A stretch of DNA of 7,433 nt from Pseudomonadota bacterium (GCA_023433855.1 JAEYTV010000289.1:1-7433), one strand, 5' to 3'. Shown: positions 1-6,768, counted from the stretch's first letter. Numbers and translations: made by a program. The notes: generated by a model not told the origin, from the sequence alone.

Positions 1-1080
1 GCTCTCGCCTATGCGGTCCTCGTTCGACAATGGGGCCTTGATCTGGAGAGGCTTCGCGACGAGTTCGCGGATGACCGCCATGCCCCGCCGCCGCTGACCG
101 ATGCCCATCTGCGGGCACTTTCCACCCGGGATCTCTCGGATGCGCCGCTTCATGTGCAGGGCGACATTCCCGATTGGATCCAGCCCTCCTTTGAGGCGAA
201 TTTCGGCGAGGCCTGGCTTTCGGAAGCAAAGGCGCTGGCCGGCCGGCCTAGCCTCGACCTGCGGGTCAATACGCTCAAGGCGACACGCGACAAGGTGATC
301 AAGGCACTTGAACGTTCCGCGCCGAAGCCCACGCGCATTGCGAGGAACGGTATCCGCATTGCCGCCGGCGAGGCCGCGTCGAGGCTTCCGAATGTCACCG
401 CCGAACTGGCTTTCCAGAAGGGCTGGTTCGAGGTGCAGGACGAGGGTTCGCAGATCGTTGCAGACCTGATCCAGCCTGGCGAACACGATCAGGTCCTAGA
501 CTATTGTGCCGGCGGCGGCGGAAAGACCCTCGCCCTTGCCGCAGCGATGCATAACCGTGGCCAGATCCACGCCTATGACGCCGACCGCAAGCGGCTTTCC
601 CCGATCATCGAGCGTTTGCGGCGGGCCGGCACCCGCAATGTACAGGTCCACGACGACGCCCGGCAGTTGGAGCCGCTGAAAGGCAGGCTCGACGCCGTAC
701 TGGTCGATGCACCCTGCACCGGCACCGGCACCTGGCGCCGTCGGCCGGATACGAAATGGCGCCTGACGCCCAAGAACCTGGAAGAACGCCTCACCCAGCA
801 GCAGGAGGCCCTGGCGGCAGCAGCAGCCTTCGTGAAACCGGGTGGCGCTCTGGTTTATGTGACATGCTCCGTGTTGCCGGAGGAAAACACGGAGCAGATC
901 AGCCGCTTTTGCGCAGAAAACCCGGACTTCTCCGTCAGTCCTGCTCTCGATTCGTGGCATCGGATCTTCGGGGAGGATGTTCCCGAAGCCCGCTCTCACG
1001 ACCGGCTCACGGTGACGCTGACACCCGAAAGTACCGGAACGGATGGCTTCTTCTTCTGCCGGATGCAACGCAAGGCTTAA
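1..1080 (+). CDS. RsmB/NOP-family SAM-dependent RNA cytosine-5 methyltransferase (5' end missing)
   Basis: The frame is open from base 1, so the gene begins before the window; 359 residues are visible. A GTG at 154 is in frame, but clear family sequence precedes it, so it is not the start. The product should transfer a methyl group from S-adenosylmethionine to C5 of a cytosine in RNA, probably rRNA, in the cytoplasm. Numbering visible residues from base 1, the SAM-binding motif I is VLDYCAGGGGKT near 165-176. Motif IV is DAPCTGTG with Cys239, and motif VI is VYVTCS with Cys289. These are the two cysteines that RsmB/NOP enzymes use for product release and covalent catalysis. Recalled full-length homologues of this alphaproteobacterial subgroup are roughly 430 residues, so perhaps 70 are missing. 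The family is certain. The exact target (such as 16S C967) is not, so no symbol is given. Confidence 0.93.
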   Translation, partial: ALAYAVLVRQWGLDLERLRDEFADDRHAPPPLTDAHLRALSTRDLSDAPLHVQGDIPDWIQPSFEANFGEAWLSEAKALAGRPSLDLRVNTLKATRDKVIKALERSAPKPTRIARNGIRIAAGEAASRLPNVTAELAFQKGWFEVQDEGSQIVADLIQPGEHDQVLDYCAGGGGKTLALAAAMHNRGQIHAYDADRKRLSPIIERLRRAGTRNVQVHDDARQLEPLKGRLDAVLVDAPCTGTGTWRRRPDTKWRLTPKNLEERLTQQQEALAAAAAFVKPGGALVYVTCSVLPEENTEQISRFCAENPDFSVSPALDSWHRIFGEDVPEARSHDRLTVTLTPESTGTDGFFFCRMQRKA

Positions 1081-1090
1081 GGACGCCTTG
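1071..1090 (+). terminator. Small hairpin at the end of the methyltransferase gene, weak terminator candidate
   Basis: CAAGGC (1071-1076) and GCCTTG (1085-1090) form a perfect 6-bp stem around an 8-base loop that includes the TAA stop codon. No run of T follows, so it is not a canonical intrinsic terminator. It may only help separate the methyltransferase transcript from the next operon. Confidence 0.25.
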
Positions 1091-1103
1091 ATGCTTCGGA
1101 CAG

Positions 1104-1120
1104 ATTGAAATCATTCTAAA
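1104..1120 (+). promoter_or_regulatory. Candidate Irr-type iron control element (ICE-like)
   Basis: The sequence ATTGAAA-TCA-TTCTAAA fits the palindromic rhizobial Irr site, which I recall as TTTAGAA-N3-TTCTAAA. The right arm (1114-1120) matches 7 of 7 and the left arm (1104-1110) 4 of 7. It lies 73 bases before the imelysin start and just upstream of a TTGACA hexamer, a reasonable place for a repressor or activator. Irr acts when haem and iron are low. The consensus is from memory and the left arm is weak, so this is a candidate only. Confidence 0.4.
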
Positions 1121-1129
1121 CAAGAGTGT

Positions 1130-1160
1130 TTGACACCAGTTTTCATTTGCGCAATGTAAC
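1130..1160 (+). promoter_or_regulatory. Candidate promoter of the imelysin/di-haem operon
   Basis: TTGACA at 1130-1135 is a perfect sigma-70-type -35 hexamer. The matching -10 element is unclear. TGTAAC at 1155-1160 matches 4 of 6 consensus bases, but at a long 19-base spacing; the hexamer at the standard 17-base spacing is poor. A weak -10 is common in GC-rich alphaproteobacteria. Position between the upstream gene and a well-placed ribosome-binding site supports it. Confidence 0.45.
1131..1145 (+). promoter_or_regulatory. Candidate RirA iron-responsive operator (IRO-like, TGA-N9-TCA)
   Basis: TGACACCAGTTTTCA matches the rhizobial iron-responsive operator core, TGA-N9-TCA, at all six fixed positions. 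It overlaps the TTGACA -35 hexamer by five bases, so a bound repressor would block RNA polymerase. RirA represses iron-uptake genes in iron-replete rhizobia. Six fixed bases occur by chance about once in 4096 positions, so the match alone is modest evidence. The location and downstream genes raise its weight. Confidence 0.4.
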
Positions 1161-1181
1161 TCCGAGGGGCAGCACGCCGTG

Positions 1182-1187
1182 AAGGAG
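1182..1187 (+). promoter_or_regulatory. Shine-Dalgarno deciding the imelysin start
   Basis: AAGGAG lies 6 bases before the ATG at 1194. An in-frame GTG at 1179 sits upstream of this site and would add five residues before a normal signal peptide, so ATG 1194 is the better start. Confidence 0.8.
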
Positions 1188-1193
1188 AGCGCC

Positions 1194-2471
1194 ATGATCC
1201 GCAAGACCGTTTTCGGCACCGCTGTGGCGCTTCTGGCCACGTCCGGCGCATTGACGATGACATCTGCGCGAGCCGACGACGACGCCGCGGCGGTGGTCAA
1301 GCATTATGCCGAACTTGCGCATGCCAAATACGAGGACTCGCTCAAGACTGCGCGGACCCTCGACAAGGCGATCGATGCCTTCCTCGCCGGCCCGTCGCAG
1401 GAGACTCTCGATGCGGCCAAGGGTGCCTGGATCGCTGCACGCGTTCCCTACCAGCAAACCGAGGTCTACCGCTTCGGCAATCCCATCGTTGACGAGTGGG
1501 AAGGCAAGGTGAACGCCTGGCCGCTGGACGAAGGCCTCATCGACTATGTCGACTCATCCTACGGCACGGAAAGCGACGGAAACGAACTCTATACCGCCAA
1601 CGTGATCGCCAATCCGAAGATGAAGATTAATGGCGAGGAGTTCGACGCCTCCAGCATCACGCCCGAAACTCTTCGCGGGCTGCACGAAGCCGGCGAGATC
1701 GAGGCAAACGTTGCGACGGGCTATCACGCGATCGAATTTCTCCTATGGGGACAGGACGTGAATGGCACCGGGCCAGGAGCCGGGAAACGTCCCTTTACCG
1801 ACTACGGCAGGGCCAACTGCACCCATGGCAACTGCGACCGCCGGGCTGCCTATCTCAAGGCGGCATCAACGCTGCTCATCACTGATCTCGAAGACATGGT
1901 GAAGGCCTGGGCGCCCGAAGGAGAAGCGGCGAAGAACGTTACGACGGACCCGGAGACCGGGCTGACAGCGATCCTGACGGGGATGGGATCCCTCTCCTAC
2001 GGAGAGCTCGCCGGCGAACGCATGAAGCTCGGCCTGCTTCTGCACGATCCGGAGGAAGAGCATGATTGCTTCTCCGACAATACCTATGCGTCGCACCTCA
2101 ACGATGCCATCGGCATCCGATCGGCCTATACCGGCGAATACACCCGCATGGACGGCACCAAGCTGACCGGCCCGTCGCTGTCTGGCCTGGTGGCAGCCAA
2201 GGATGGTGCGCTCGACAGTGAAATGAAGAGCAAGCTCGATTCCACCCTTTTGGCCATGAATGCGATGGCCGACCGCGCCCAGAAGGTCGAAGCCTATGAC
2301 CAGATGATCGGAGAGGGCAACTCGGTGGGGAACGCGGTCGTCCAGAAAGCGATCGACGGCCTGATCGACCAGACCAGGACCATCGAACGCGTCATTGCGT
2401 CCCTGGATCTCGGCAAGATCGAGCTCGAAGGTTCCGACAGCCTCGATAATCCTGACGCCGTCTTCCAATGA
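1194..2471 (+). CDS. IrpA-like imelysin (M75) family periplasmic protein
   Basis: This is a 425-residue exported protein of the imelysin/M75 family, IrpA-like branch (COG3487), associated with iron. Family members are periplasmic or outer-membrane attached. They are thought to bind metal; peptidase activity was claimed for some but is doubtful. Residues 1-27 form a Sec signal peptide ending in ARA before DDD. The block PYQQTEVYRF through NAWPLDEGLIDYVD is characteristic of IrpA-like proteins. The imelysin motif GXHXXE is intact as G176-Y-H178-A-I-E181. A second signature is EEEHDCFSDN near 287-296. Cys209 and Cys214 could form a disulfide. There is no lipobox, so it is probably soluble. It is the first gene of a four-gene operon of exported proteins, downstream of candidate iron operators. 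ATG 1194 is chosen for its AAGGAG site. The family call is very secure; the molecular function is not known. Confidence 0.95.
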   Translation: MIRKTVFGTAVALLATSGALTMTSARADDDAAAVVKHYAELAHAKYEDSLKTARTLDKAIDAFLAGPSQETLDAAKGAWIAARVPYQQTEVYRFGNPIVDEWEGKVNAWPLDEGLIDYVDSSYGTESDGNELYTANVIANPKMKINGEEFDASSITPETLRGLHEAGEIEANVATGYHAIEFLLWGQDVNGTGPGAGKRPFTDYGRANCTHGNCDRRAAYLKAASTLLITDLEDMVKAWAPEGEAAKNVTTDPETGLTAILTGMGSLSYGELAGERMKLGLLLHDPEEEHDCFSDNTYASHLNDAIGIRSAYTGEYTRMDGTKLTGPSLSGLVAAKDGALDSEMKSKLDSTLLAMNAMADRAQKVEAYDQMIGEGNSVGNAVVQKAIDGLIDQTRTIERVIASLDLGKIELEGSDSLDNPDAVFQ

Positions 2472-2514
2472 TCTCGTAAAGGCGAGCCGCCCCGATCGCG
2501 CGGCCCGATACGCC

Positions 2515-4053
2515 ATGAGCGCACCGAAAGCTCTGCTCTGCCTGCTTCCTGCTGTTTCGGGAGTGCTGCTTCTTGCGCCGTTCCTTGCCATGAGTGGCGA
2601 GGCGAACCTGCCGACGACGCGGGTGGATCTCAGCGCCAAAGATAGCAAACGCGTCCAGAGCGTCACGCGACCGACGACCGACTTTGCAAAACCCGAGCAG
2701 TTCGAGACGATGGCGGGCGGTGCAGCGACCACCAGGGCGCTCGTCAACGGCGATGCCTTCTCCCACTTCTCCGCAAATCTCAGGTTTGACGAGGAAGAGA
2801 AGTTCAAGCTCGGCAACGCCCTCTTCCGCAAGCTGTGGGTATCTTCCCCGTCGTCGACGCAGGCTTCGGACGGCTTGGGACCGCTTTTCAATGCCCGCGC
2901 CTGCCAGAGTTGCCATCTGAAGGATGGTCGCGGCCATCCACCTGAGGGCTCCGATGATGCAACGTCGATGTTCCTGCGGCTCGCCCGCCCGGCCCGGACC
3001 GACACGGAGCGCGAGGCCATTGCCGATTACCGGAAGCTCAACTTCCCCGATGCGGTCTATGGTGAACAGTTGCAGGACCTTGCGGTCCCTGGCCTCGATG
3101 CGGAAGGAAAGATGCAGATCTCCTACCAGGAGATGCCGGTTACCCTGGCCGACGGCGAGGTGGTGCATCTGCGCAAGCCGACTTATTCCGTTGCCGGCCT
3201 TCGCTACGGTGCGCTCGAGGGCGACGTGACCGTGTCACCCCGCATTGCTCCGCCGATGATCGGCATGGGGCTCATAGAAGCGATCCATGAGGCAGACATT
3301 CTCGCCAGGGCCGATCCCGAGGACAGCGACGGCGACGGCATCTCCGGCAAAGCTGCACTCGTGCGCGATCACCGGACGGGAGTGCTGAGGATTGGCCGCT
3401 TCGGCTTCAAGGCACAGAATGCCTCGGTCCGTGATCAAAGCTCATCCGCCTTTGCCGGCGATCTCGGCCTCTCCACCCCGGATGACCCCTTCGACCATGG
3501 CGACTGCACCAAGGCGCAAGCGAAGTGCCTGATGCTGCCCACGGGCGTGCAGCAGCGGCTTGGTCCCGTGGAGGCACCGGACCCGGTGCTGGAACTGGTG
3601 ACATTCTACTCGGAGAACCTGGCGGTACCGGCGCGGCGCGACACTGGCGATCCTATGGTGCTCAAAGGCAAGCAACTCTTCTACCAGGCCGGCTGCGTTT
3701 CCTGCCACGCGCCGAAATTCGTCACCCGGCGAGACGCCGGCAACAAGGCACATGCCTTCCAGCTCATCTGGCCTTATTCCGATTTCCTGCTGCACGACAT
3801 GGGAGAGGGCCTTGCCGATGGGCAGGCAGTCGGTGTCGCCGACGGTCGGGAATGGCGCACCCAGCCTCTCTGGGGGATAGGCCTCACGGAGACGGTCAAC
3901 GGCCACACATTTTTCCTGCATGACGGTCGGGCTCGCAACCTCACCGAGGCCGTTCTCTGGCATGGAGGAGAAGCGCAGGCTGCCCGCGACGCGTTTGCCT
4001 CTCTTTCCAAGGCCGACAGGTCGGCGCTTATCACGTTCCTGGAGTCTCTCTGA
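2515..4053 (+). CDS. DUF1111 di-haem oxidoreductase, putative peroxidase (COG3488)
   Basis: This is a 512-residue exported c-type cytochrome of the DHOR/DUF1111 family, related by fold to bacterial di-haem peroxidases and MauG-like enzymes. Residues 1 to about 29 form a Sec signal sequence with a long hydrophobic core. There are two covalent haem sites, C130-Q-S-C133-H134 and C394-V-S-C397-H398. An acidic loop, D270-S-D-G-D-G-I-S-G, resembles a calcium-binding turn and is typical of the family. GRFGFKA (294-300) and the C-terminal LLHDMGEGLADG (425-436) and FLHDGRAR (467-474) are also family signatures. Haem attachment requires periplasmic cytochrome c maturation. It starts 43 bases after the first imelysin and overlaps the next gene by one base. 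The only convincing start, ATG 2515, lacks a good Shine-Dalgarno; the frame is open upstream but has no plausible start. The natural substrate is unknown. Confidence 0.93.
   Translation: MSAPKALLCLLPAVSGVLLLAPFLAMSGEANLPTTRVDLSAKDSKRVQSVTRPTTDFAKPEQFETMAGGAATTRALVNGDAFSHFSANLRFDEEEKFKLGNALFRKLWVSSPSSTQASDGLGPLFNARACQSCHLKDGRGHPPEGSDDATSMFLRLARPARTDTEREAIADYRKLNFPDAVYGEQLQDLAVPGLDAEGKMQISYQEMPVTLADGEVVHLRKPTYSVAGLRYGALEGDVTVSPRIAPPMIGMGLIEAIHEADILARADPEDSDGDGISGKAALVRDHRTGVLRIGRFGFKAQNASVRDQSSSAFAGDLGLSTPDDPFDHGDCTKAQAKCLMLPTGVQQRLGPVEAPDPVLELVTFYSENLAVPARRDTGDPMVLKGKQLFYQAGCVSCHAPKFVTRRDAGNKAHAFQLIWPYSDFLLHDMGEGLADGQAVGVADGREWRTQPLWGIGLTETVNGHTFFLHDGRARNLTEAVLWHGGEAQAARDAFASLSKADRSALITFLESL
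4041..4044 (+). promoter_or_regulatory. Shine-Dalgarno of the second imelysin inside the di-haem gene
   Basis: GGAG lies 8 bases before ATG 4053, inside the last codons of the di-haem gene. The stop and start overlap as TGATG, a classic arrangement for translational coupling. Confidence 0.6.
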
Positions 4054-5156
4054 TGCGCACGATCCTCATCGCCGGCCTGATCGCCCTGCTGCCGCCGGCC
4101 GTTCTTGCCCAGGAAACCATGCCGGCACCGTCCGTCGTCTTGCCCGGGACCGATGTTACGCGCGTCATGGCGGCGGCCGTCGACGGCTTCGTCCGCCCGG
4201 GCTACGAAGCGTTCGCCCAGTCGGCCGATGACGTCGCCCGAGTGACGAAGACGCTTTGCGAAACGCCCTCGGAGGCCAACCTTGCGGCGGCGCGAGCCGC
4301 TTTCCGGGGGACCGTCCAGGCGTGGGGGAAGATCGAGATCGTCCGCACCGGTCCCATCATCGAGCAGAACCGCTTTGAACGGATCCTGTTTTATCCCGAC
4401 CGCAAGGGCACCGGGCTGCGACAGGTACAGGCGGTCCTTGCCAAATCGGACGAAACGGCCACCGATCCGGCCACGCTTGCAACCAAGAGCGTCGCCACGC
4501 AAGGGCTCGGGGCACTCGAATATCTGCTGTTCGGTGACGGATCGGAGCGGCTGTCAACGGATCGGGCGAGTTTCCGTTGCCGCTACGCTGCAGCCGTTGC
4601 CGACAACGTCGCCGCGGTGGCGCGGGAGGTTTCGGCAATCTGGGAAGTACCCGAGGGAACCCAGAAGGGGTGGAAACATCCGGGGCCGGACAATCCGGTG
4701 TTCCGCACGGGTGGTGAAGCGATCACCGCCCTGCTCGGCATCCTGGTCCACGGGGCGGAGGCCGTTCGCGATCAGCGCATCGAGACCTTCTACAAGGGTG
4801 AAGACAAGGCGAAATTCCCGCGACAGGCCCTTTTCTGGCGCTCGAAGAGCACGTGGATCAGCATCGCAAGCAACCTGGAAGGCCTGTCCACGCTGCTTGA
4901 AACATCCGGCATGGTCGAGCTTTTGCAACCGAAGGACCGTCCGCTGGTCGGGGCCGTGCAGAGGAAACTGAGATCAATGATCGAGCAAGCTTCGGCCGTG
5001 ACAACGGATATCGAGAAGGCTGTCGAGGAACCGCGGGAGCGCCAGAAGCTCGATACGCTGCTGGCGGACGGTAAGGATGTGATCACCCGGCTGAACGAGG
5101 GCTACGGCGCTGCTATCGGGCTTTCGTCAGGGTTCTCATTCGCCGACGGAGATTAG
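4053..5156 (+). CDS. Second imelysin family protein, divergent motif (COG3489-like)
   Basis: This is a 367-residue exported protein, a distant paralogue of the first imelysin. Residues 1-19 are a Sec signal peptide (LLPPAVLA followed by QE). There is no cysteine after the hydrophobic core, so although COG3489 is described as a predicted lipoprotein family, no lipobox is visible here. The segment AFRGTVQAWGKIEIVRTGPI (about 88-107) corresponds to the helix that precedes the metal region in imelysins. At the motif position the sequence is G151-L-G153-A-L-E156-YLLFGDG: the histidine of GXHXXE is replaced by glycine, while Gly151 and Glu156 remain. Residual metal binding, if any, must use other ligands. 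The start codon overlaps the stop of the di-haem gene, implying coupled translation. A partner role, such as a scaffold or binding protein for the di-haem enzyme, is inference. Family assignment is strong; function is unknown. Confidence 0.9.
   Translation: MRTILIAGLIALLPPAVLAQETMPAPSVVLPGTDVTRVMAAAVDGFVRPGYEAFAQSADDVARVTKTLCETPSEANLAAARAAFRGTVQAWGKIEIVRTGPIIEQNRFERILFYPDRKGTGLRQVQAVLAKSDETATDPATLATKSVATQGLGALEYLLFGDGSERLSTDRASFRCRYAAAVADNVAAVAREVSAIWEVPEGTQKGWKHPGPDNPVFRTGGEAITALLGILVHGAEAVRDQRIETFYKGEDKAKFPRQALFWRSKSTWISIASNLEGLSTLLETSGMVELLQPKDRPLVGAVQRKLRSMIEQASAVTTDIEKAVEEPRERQKLDTLLADGKDVITRLNEGYGAAIGLSSGFSFADGD
5148..5151 (+). promoter_or_regulatory. Shine-Dalgarno supporting a GTG start for the DUF1513 gene
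   Basis: GGAG lies 9 bases before GTG 5161. Starting here places the twin-arginine motif at residues 10-14, as expected for an exported protein. No ATG lies between this GTG and the twin-arginine motif. Confidence 0.55.
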
Positions 5157-5160
5157 ACCT

Positions 5161-6246
5161 GTGGCTTGGAACGGCCAGCTGGTTGACCGGAGGGGCTTCC
5201 TGAGGGCGGCCGGCATCGCTTTCACGACTGGCCTCTCACCACGCTCCCTTATCGCGCTGGAACGCACGGACGCGGTATATGCATCCGGTTTTCGCAGTCC
5301 GGACGGCTCCTTCGGCATTGCGACCGTCTCGGAACGGGGCGAGATCATCGATCGGGTCGCCTTGCCGGCACGCGCCCATGGCGTTGCCCACAGCGGCGCC
5401 AGCGGACGGACAGTCGCCTTTGCCCGCCGACCGGGCACCTTCGCAATGATCCTTGATCCGTCTGGGCAATCGGAGCCGATCGTCATCACCTCGCCGCATG
5501 GGCGGCACTTCTACGGGCATGGGCATTTTTCTCCCGACGGCCGGCTGCTCTATGCGACGGAGAACGATTTCGACCGCAATCGCGGCGTGATAGGCGTCTA
5601 CGATGGGTTCGACGGCTTCCGCCGTATCGGCGAGTTCGATGCCCATGGTATCGGCCCACACGACATGGCGGTGTCCGACGACGGCCGGCTGCTGGTGATC
5701 GCCAATGGCGGCATCGAGACCCATCCGGATTTTGGCCGTGCCAAACTCAATCTTGACCGCATGGAGCCGTCGCTGGTGCTGCTTGACGCCCGGTCCGGCG
5801 CATTGATCGAAAGGCACAGGCTTTCCCCTTCCCTCAGCCAGCTTTCGACCCGGCACCTGGCGATTGCGGGGAATGGGCGCATCTGGTTCGCCTGCCAGTG
5901 GGAGGGGGCGCGCAATGCTCTTCCGCCGCTCGCCGGGTGGTTCGCCGAGGGCGAGGATCTCACCTTCGCCTCCTTGCCTGAGCAGACCACGGTGCGGCTC
6001 GGAAACTATGTGGGCGCGATTGCCGTCAATCGCCGCAGGGGGCTGGTAGGGCTCACCTCGCCGGTCGGTGGTGCAGCGGTCACACTCGATGCGAAGACCG
6101 GCGCTCTCGTCAAGGAGGATGTCGTGCGGGAGGCGGCGGGGGTCGCCTCGTCCCATGAAGGTTTCGCCGTGTCTTCCTACGACGGCGCCTTCAGCCATAC
6201 CCGCAGCAGCGTCGCGTGGGACCAGCACATCACCCGGCTCGCGTGA
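5161..6246 (+). CDS. DUF1513 family protein, Tat-exported, beta-propeller-like (COG3490)
   Basis: This is a 361-residue protein of the DUF1513 family, fourth member of the conserved cluster. The N-terminus DRRGFLRAAGIAF (9-21) is a twin-arginine signal (R10-R11-G-F-L), so it should be exported folded by the Tat system. A clear A-X-A cleavage site is not seen. The rest reads as repeated beta-propeller blades, with recurring SPDG or SDDGR turns followed by LLYAT or LLVIAN strands near 46-55, 124-133, 172-182 and 237-244. Histidines are concentrated at blade edges, with H113, H116, H120 and H122 in one stretch, then H162, H167, H188, H232 and H332. This could make a metal or cofactor site; that is inference. 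It begins 4 bases after the second imelysin stop, at a GTG with a Shine-Dalgarno. No enzymatic activity is established for the family. Confidence 0.9.
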   Translation: MAWNGQLVDRRGFLRAAGIAFTTGLSPRSLIALERTDAVYASGFRSPDGSFGIATVSERGEIIDRVALPARAHGVAHSGASGRTVAFARRPGTFAMILDPSGQSEPIVITSPHGRHFYGHGHFSPDGRLLYATENDFDRNRGVIGVYDGFDGFRRIGEFDAHGIGPHDMAVSDDGRLLVIANGGIETHPDFGRAKLNLDRMEPSLVLLDARSGALIERHRLSPSLSQLSTRHLAIAGNGRIWFACQWEGARNALPPLAGWFAEGEDLTFASLPEQTTVRLGNYVGAIAVNRRRGLVGLTSPVGGAAVTLDAKTGALVKEDVVREAAGVASSHEGFAVSSYDGAFSHTRSSVAWDQHITRLA

Positions 6247-6284
6247 TCTTTAAAGAAGCGGGGGCAGCCCTATCTGCTGTCGCC

Positions 6285-6737
6285 ATGAACAGAATTCTTG
6301 CTTACGTCATCTTCATTGGGAGCGTCGTCGCAATCGGGGCCCTGATCGGCATACTCAATATTCCCGGAGACTGGTACCAGTCGCTTCAAAAGCCGCCATT
6401 CAATCCTCCGAACTGGATCTTCGGTCCGGTCTGGACCACACTTTATGTTCTGATCGGCACGGCCGGCGCACGCACATGGATCGTCGATCGCCGTTCGCGC
6501 CGGATGACCCTCTGGGTGATCCAGATGGTGCTCAACTTCCTGTGGTCGCCGGCGTTCTTTGGGCTACAAAGCCCGTCGCTCGGGCTCGTGGTGATCATCC
6601 CCATGCTCATCACGATCCTTCTCTTCATCCGTGCCAGCTGGTCGGTTGATCCCATATCCGCGTTGCTTTTCCTGCCTTATCTCGCGTGGGTCTCCTTTGC
6701 CGCCCTGCTCAATCTTTCGATTGTCCTCCTGAATTGA
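6285..6737 (+). CDS. tspO: TspO/MBR family tryptophan-rich sensory protein
   Basis: This is a 150-residue integral inner-membrane protein, the usual length for bacterial TspO, homologue of the mitochondrial translocator protein. Five membrane segments are visible near 5-25, 43-66, 74-94, 98-117 and 122-148. Family landmarks are LQKPPFNPPNWIFGPVW (34-50) and NFLWSPAFFGLQ (84-95), with the tryptophans expected to line the ligand pocket. Bacterial TspO binds porphyrins and related ligands. It affects tetrapyrrole-dependent gene regulation in Rhodobacter and a nutrient-deprivation response in Sinorhizobium meliloti. It starts 38 bases after the DUF1513 gene on the same strand and may be the last gene of that transcript. 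The frame is open upstream to 6216, inside the previous gene, but ATG 6285 gives the normal N-terminus, MNRILAYVIF. No strong Shine-Dalgarno precedes it; GGGG at 6260-6264 is too far away. Confidence 0.95.
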   Translation: MNRILAYVIFIGSVVAIGALIGILNIPGDWYQSLQKPPFNPPNWIFGPVWTTLYVLIGTAGARTWIVDRRSRRMTLWVIQMVLNFLWSPAFFGLQSPSLGLVVIIPMLITILLFIRASWSVDPISALLFLPYLAWVSFAALLNLSIVLLN

Positions 6738-6752
6738 GTTCATACGTCTCGC

Positions 6753-6768
6753 CCGCTTGCGGAAGCGG
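6753..6768 (+). repeat. Short inverted repeat after tspO
   Basis: CCGCTT (6753-6758) and AAGCGG (6763-6768) form a perfect 6-bp stem around GCGG, 15 bases after the tspO stop. No T-run follows, so termination would be weak. It may stabilise the tspO 3' end or act together with the next hairpin at 6782-6799. Confidence 0.35.

Noticed and set aside
154..1080. Treating GTG 154 as the true start of the methyltransferase
   Set aside because: The same frame is open to base 1 with plausible family sequence (AYAVLVRQWGLDLERLR), so the gene is simply cut by the window edge.
1179..1193. Upstream GTG start for the first imelysin
   Set aside because: It lies before the AAGGAG site that is ideally spaced for ATG 1194, and it would add residues ahead of a normal signal peptide.
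1866..3020. Long minus-strand open frame (384 codons) across the imelysin/di-haem junction
   Set aside because: It is antisense to two well-supported genes, has Arg/Ser/Gly-rich composition without recognisable domains, and is the usual shadow of high-GC coding sequence.
5236..6228. Minus-strand open frame of 330 codons opposite the DUF1513 gene
   Set aside because: The plus strand carries a convincing Tat signal and propeller-like repeats; the antisense translation shows no family features.
6247..6256. TCTTTAAAGA, a 10-base palindrome just after the DUF1513 stop, as an operator
   Set aside because: It is short and AT-rich, matches no operator I can name, and has no promoter elements clearly attached.
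6216..6284. N-terminal extension of tspO into the DUF1513 gene
   Set aside because: ATG 6285 gives the standard TspO length and first membrane helix; the extension overlaps coding sequence in another frame.
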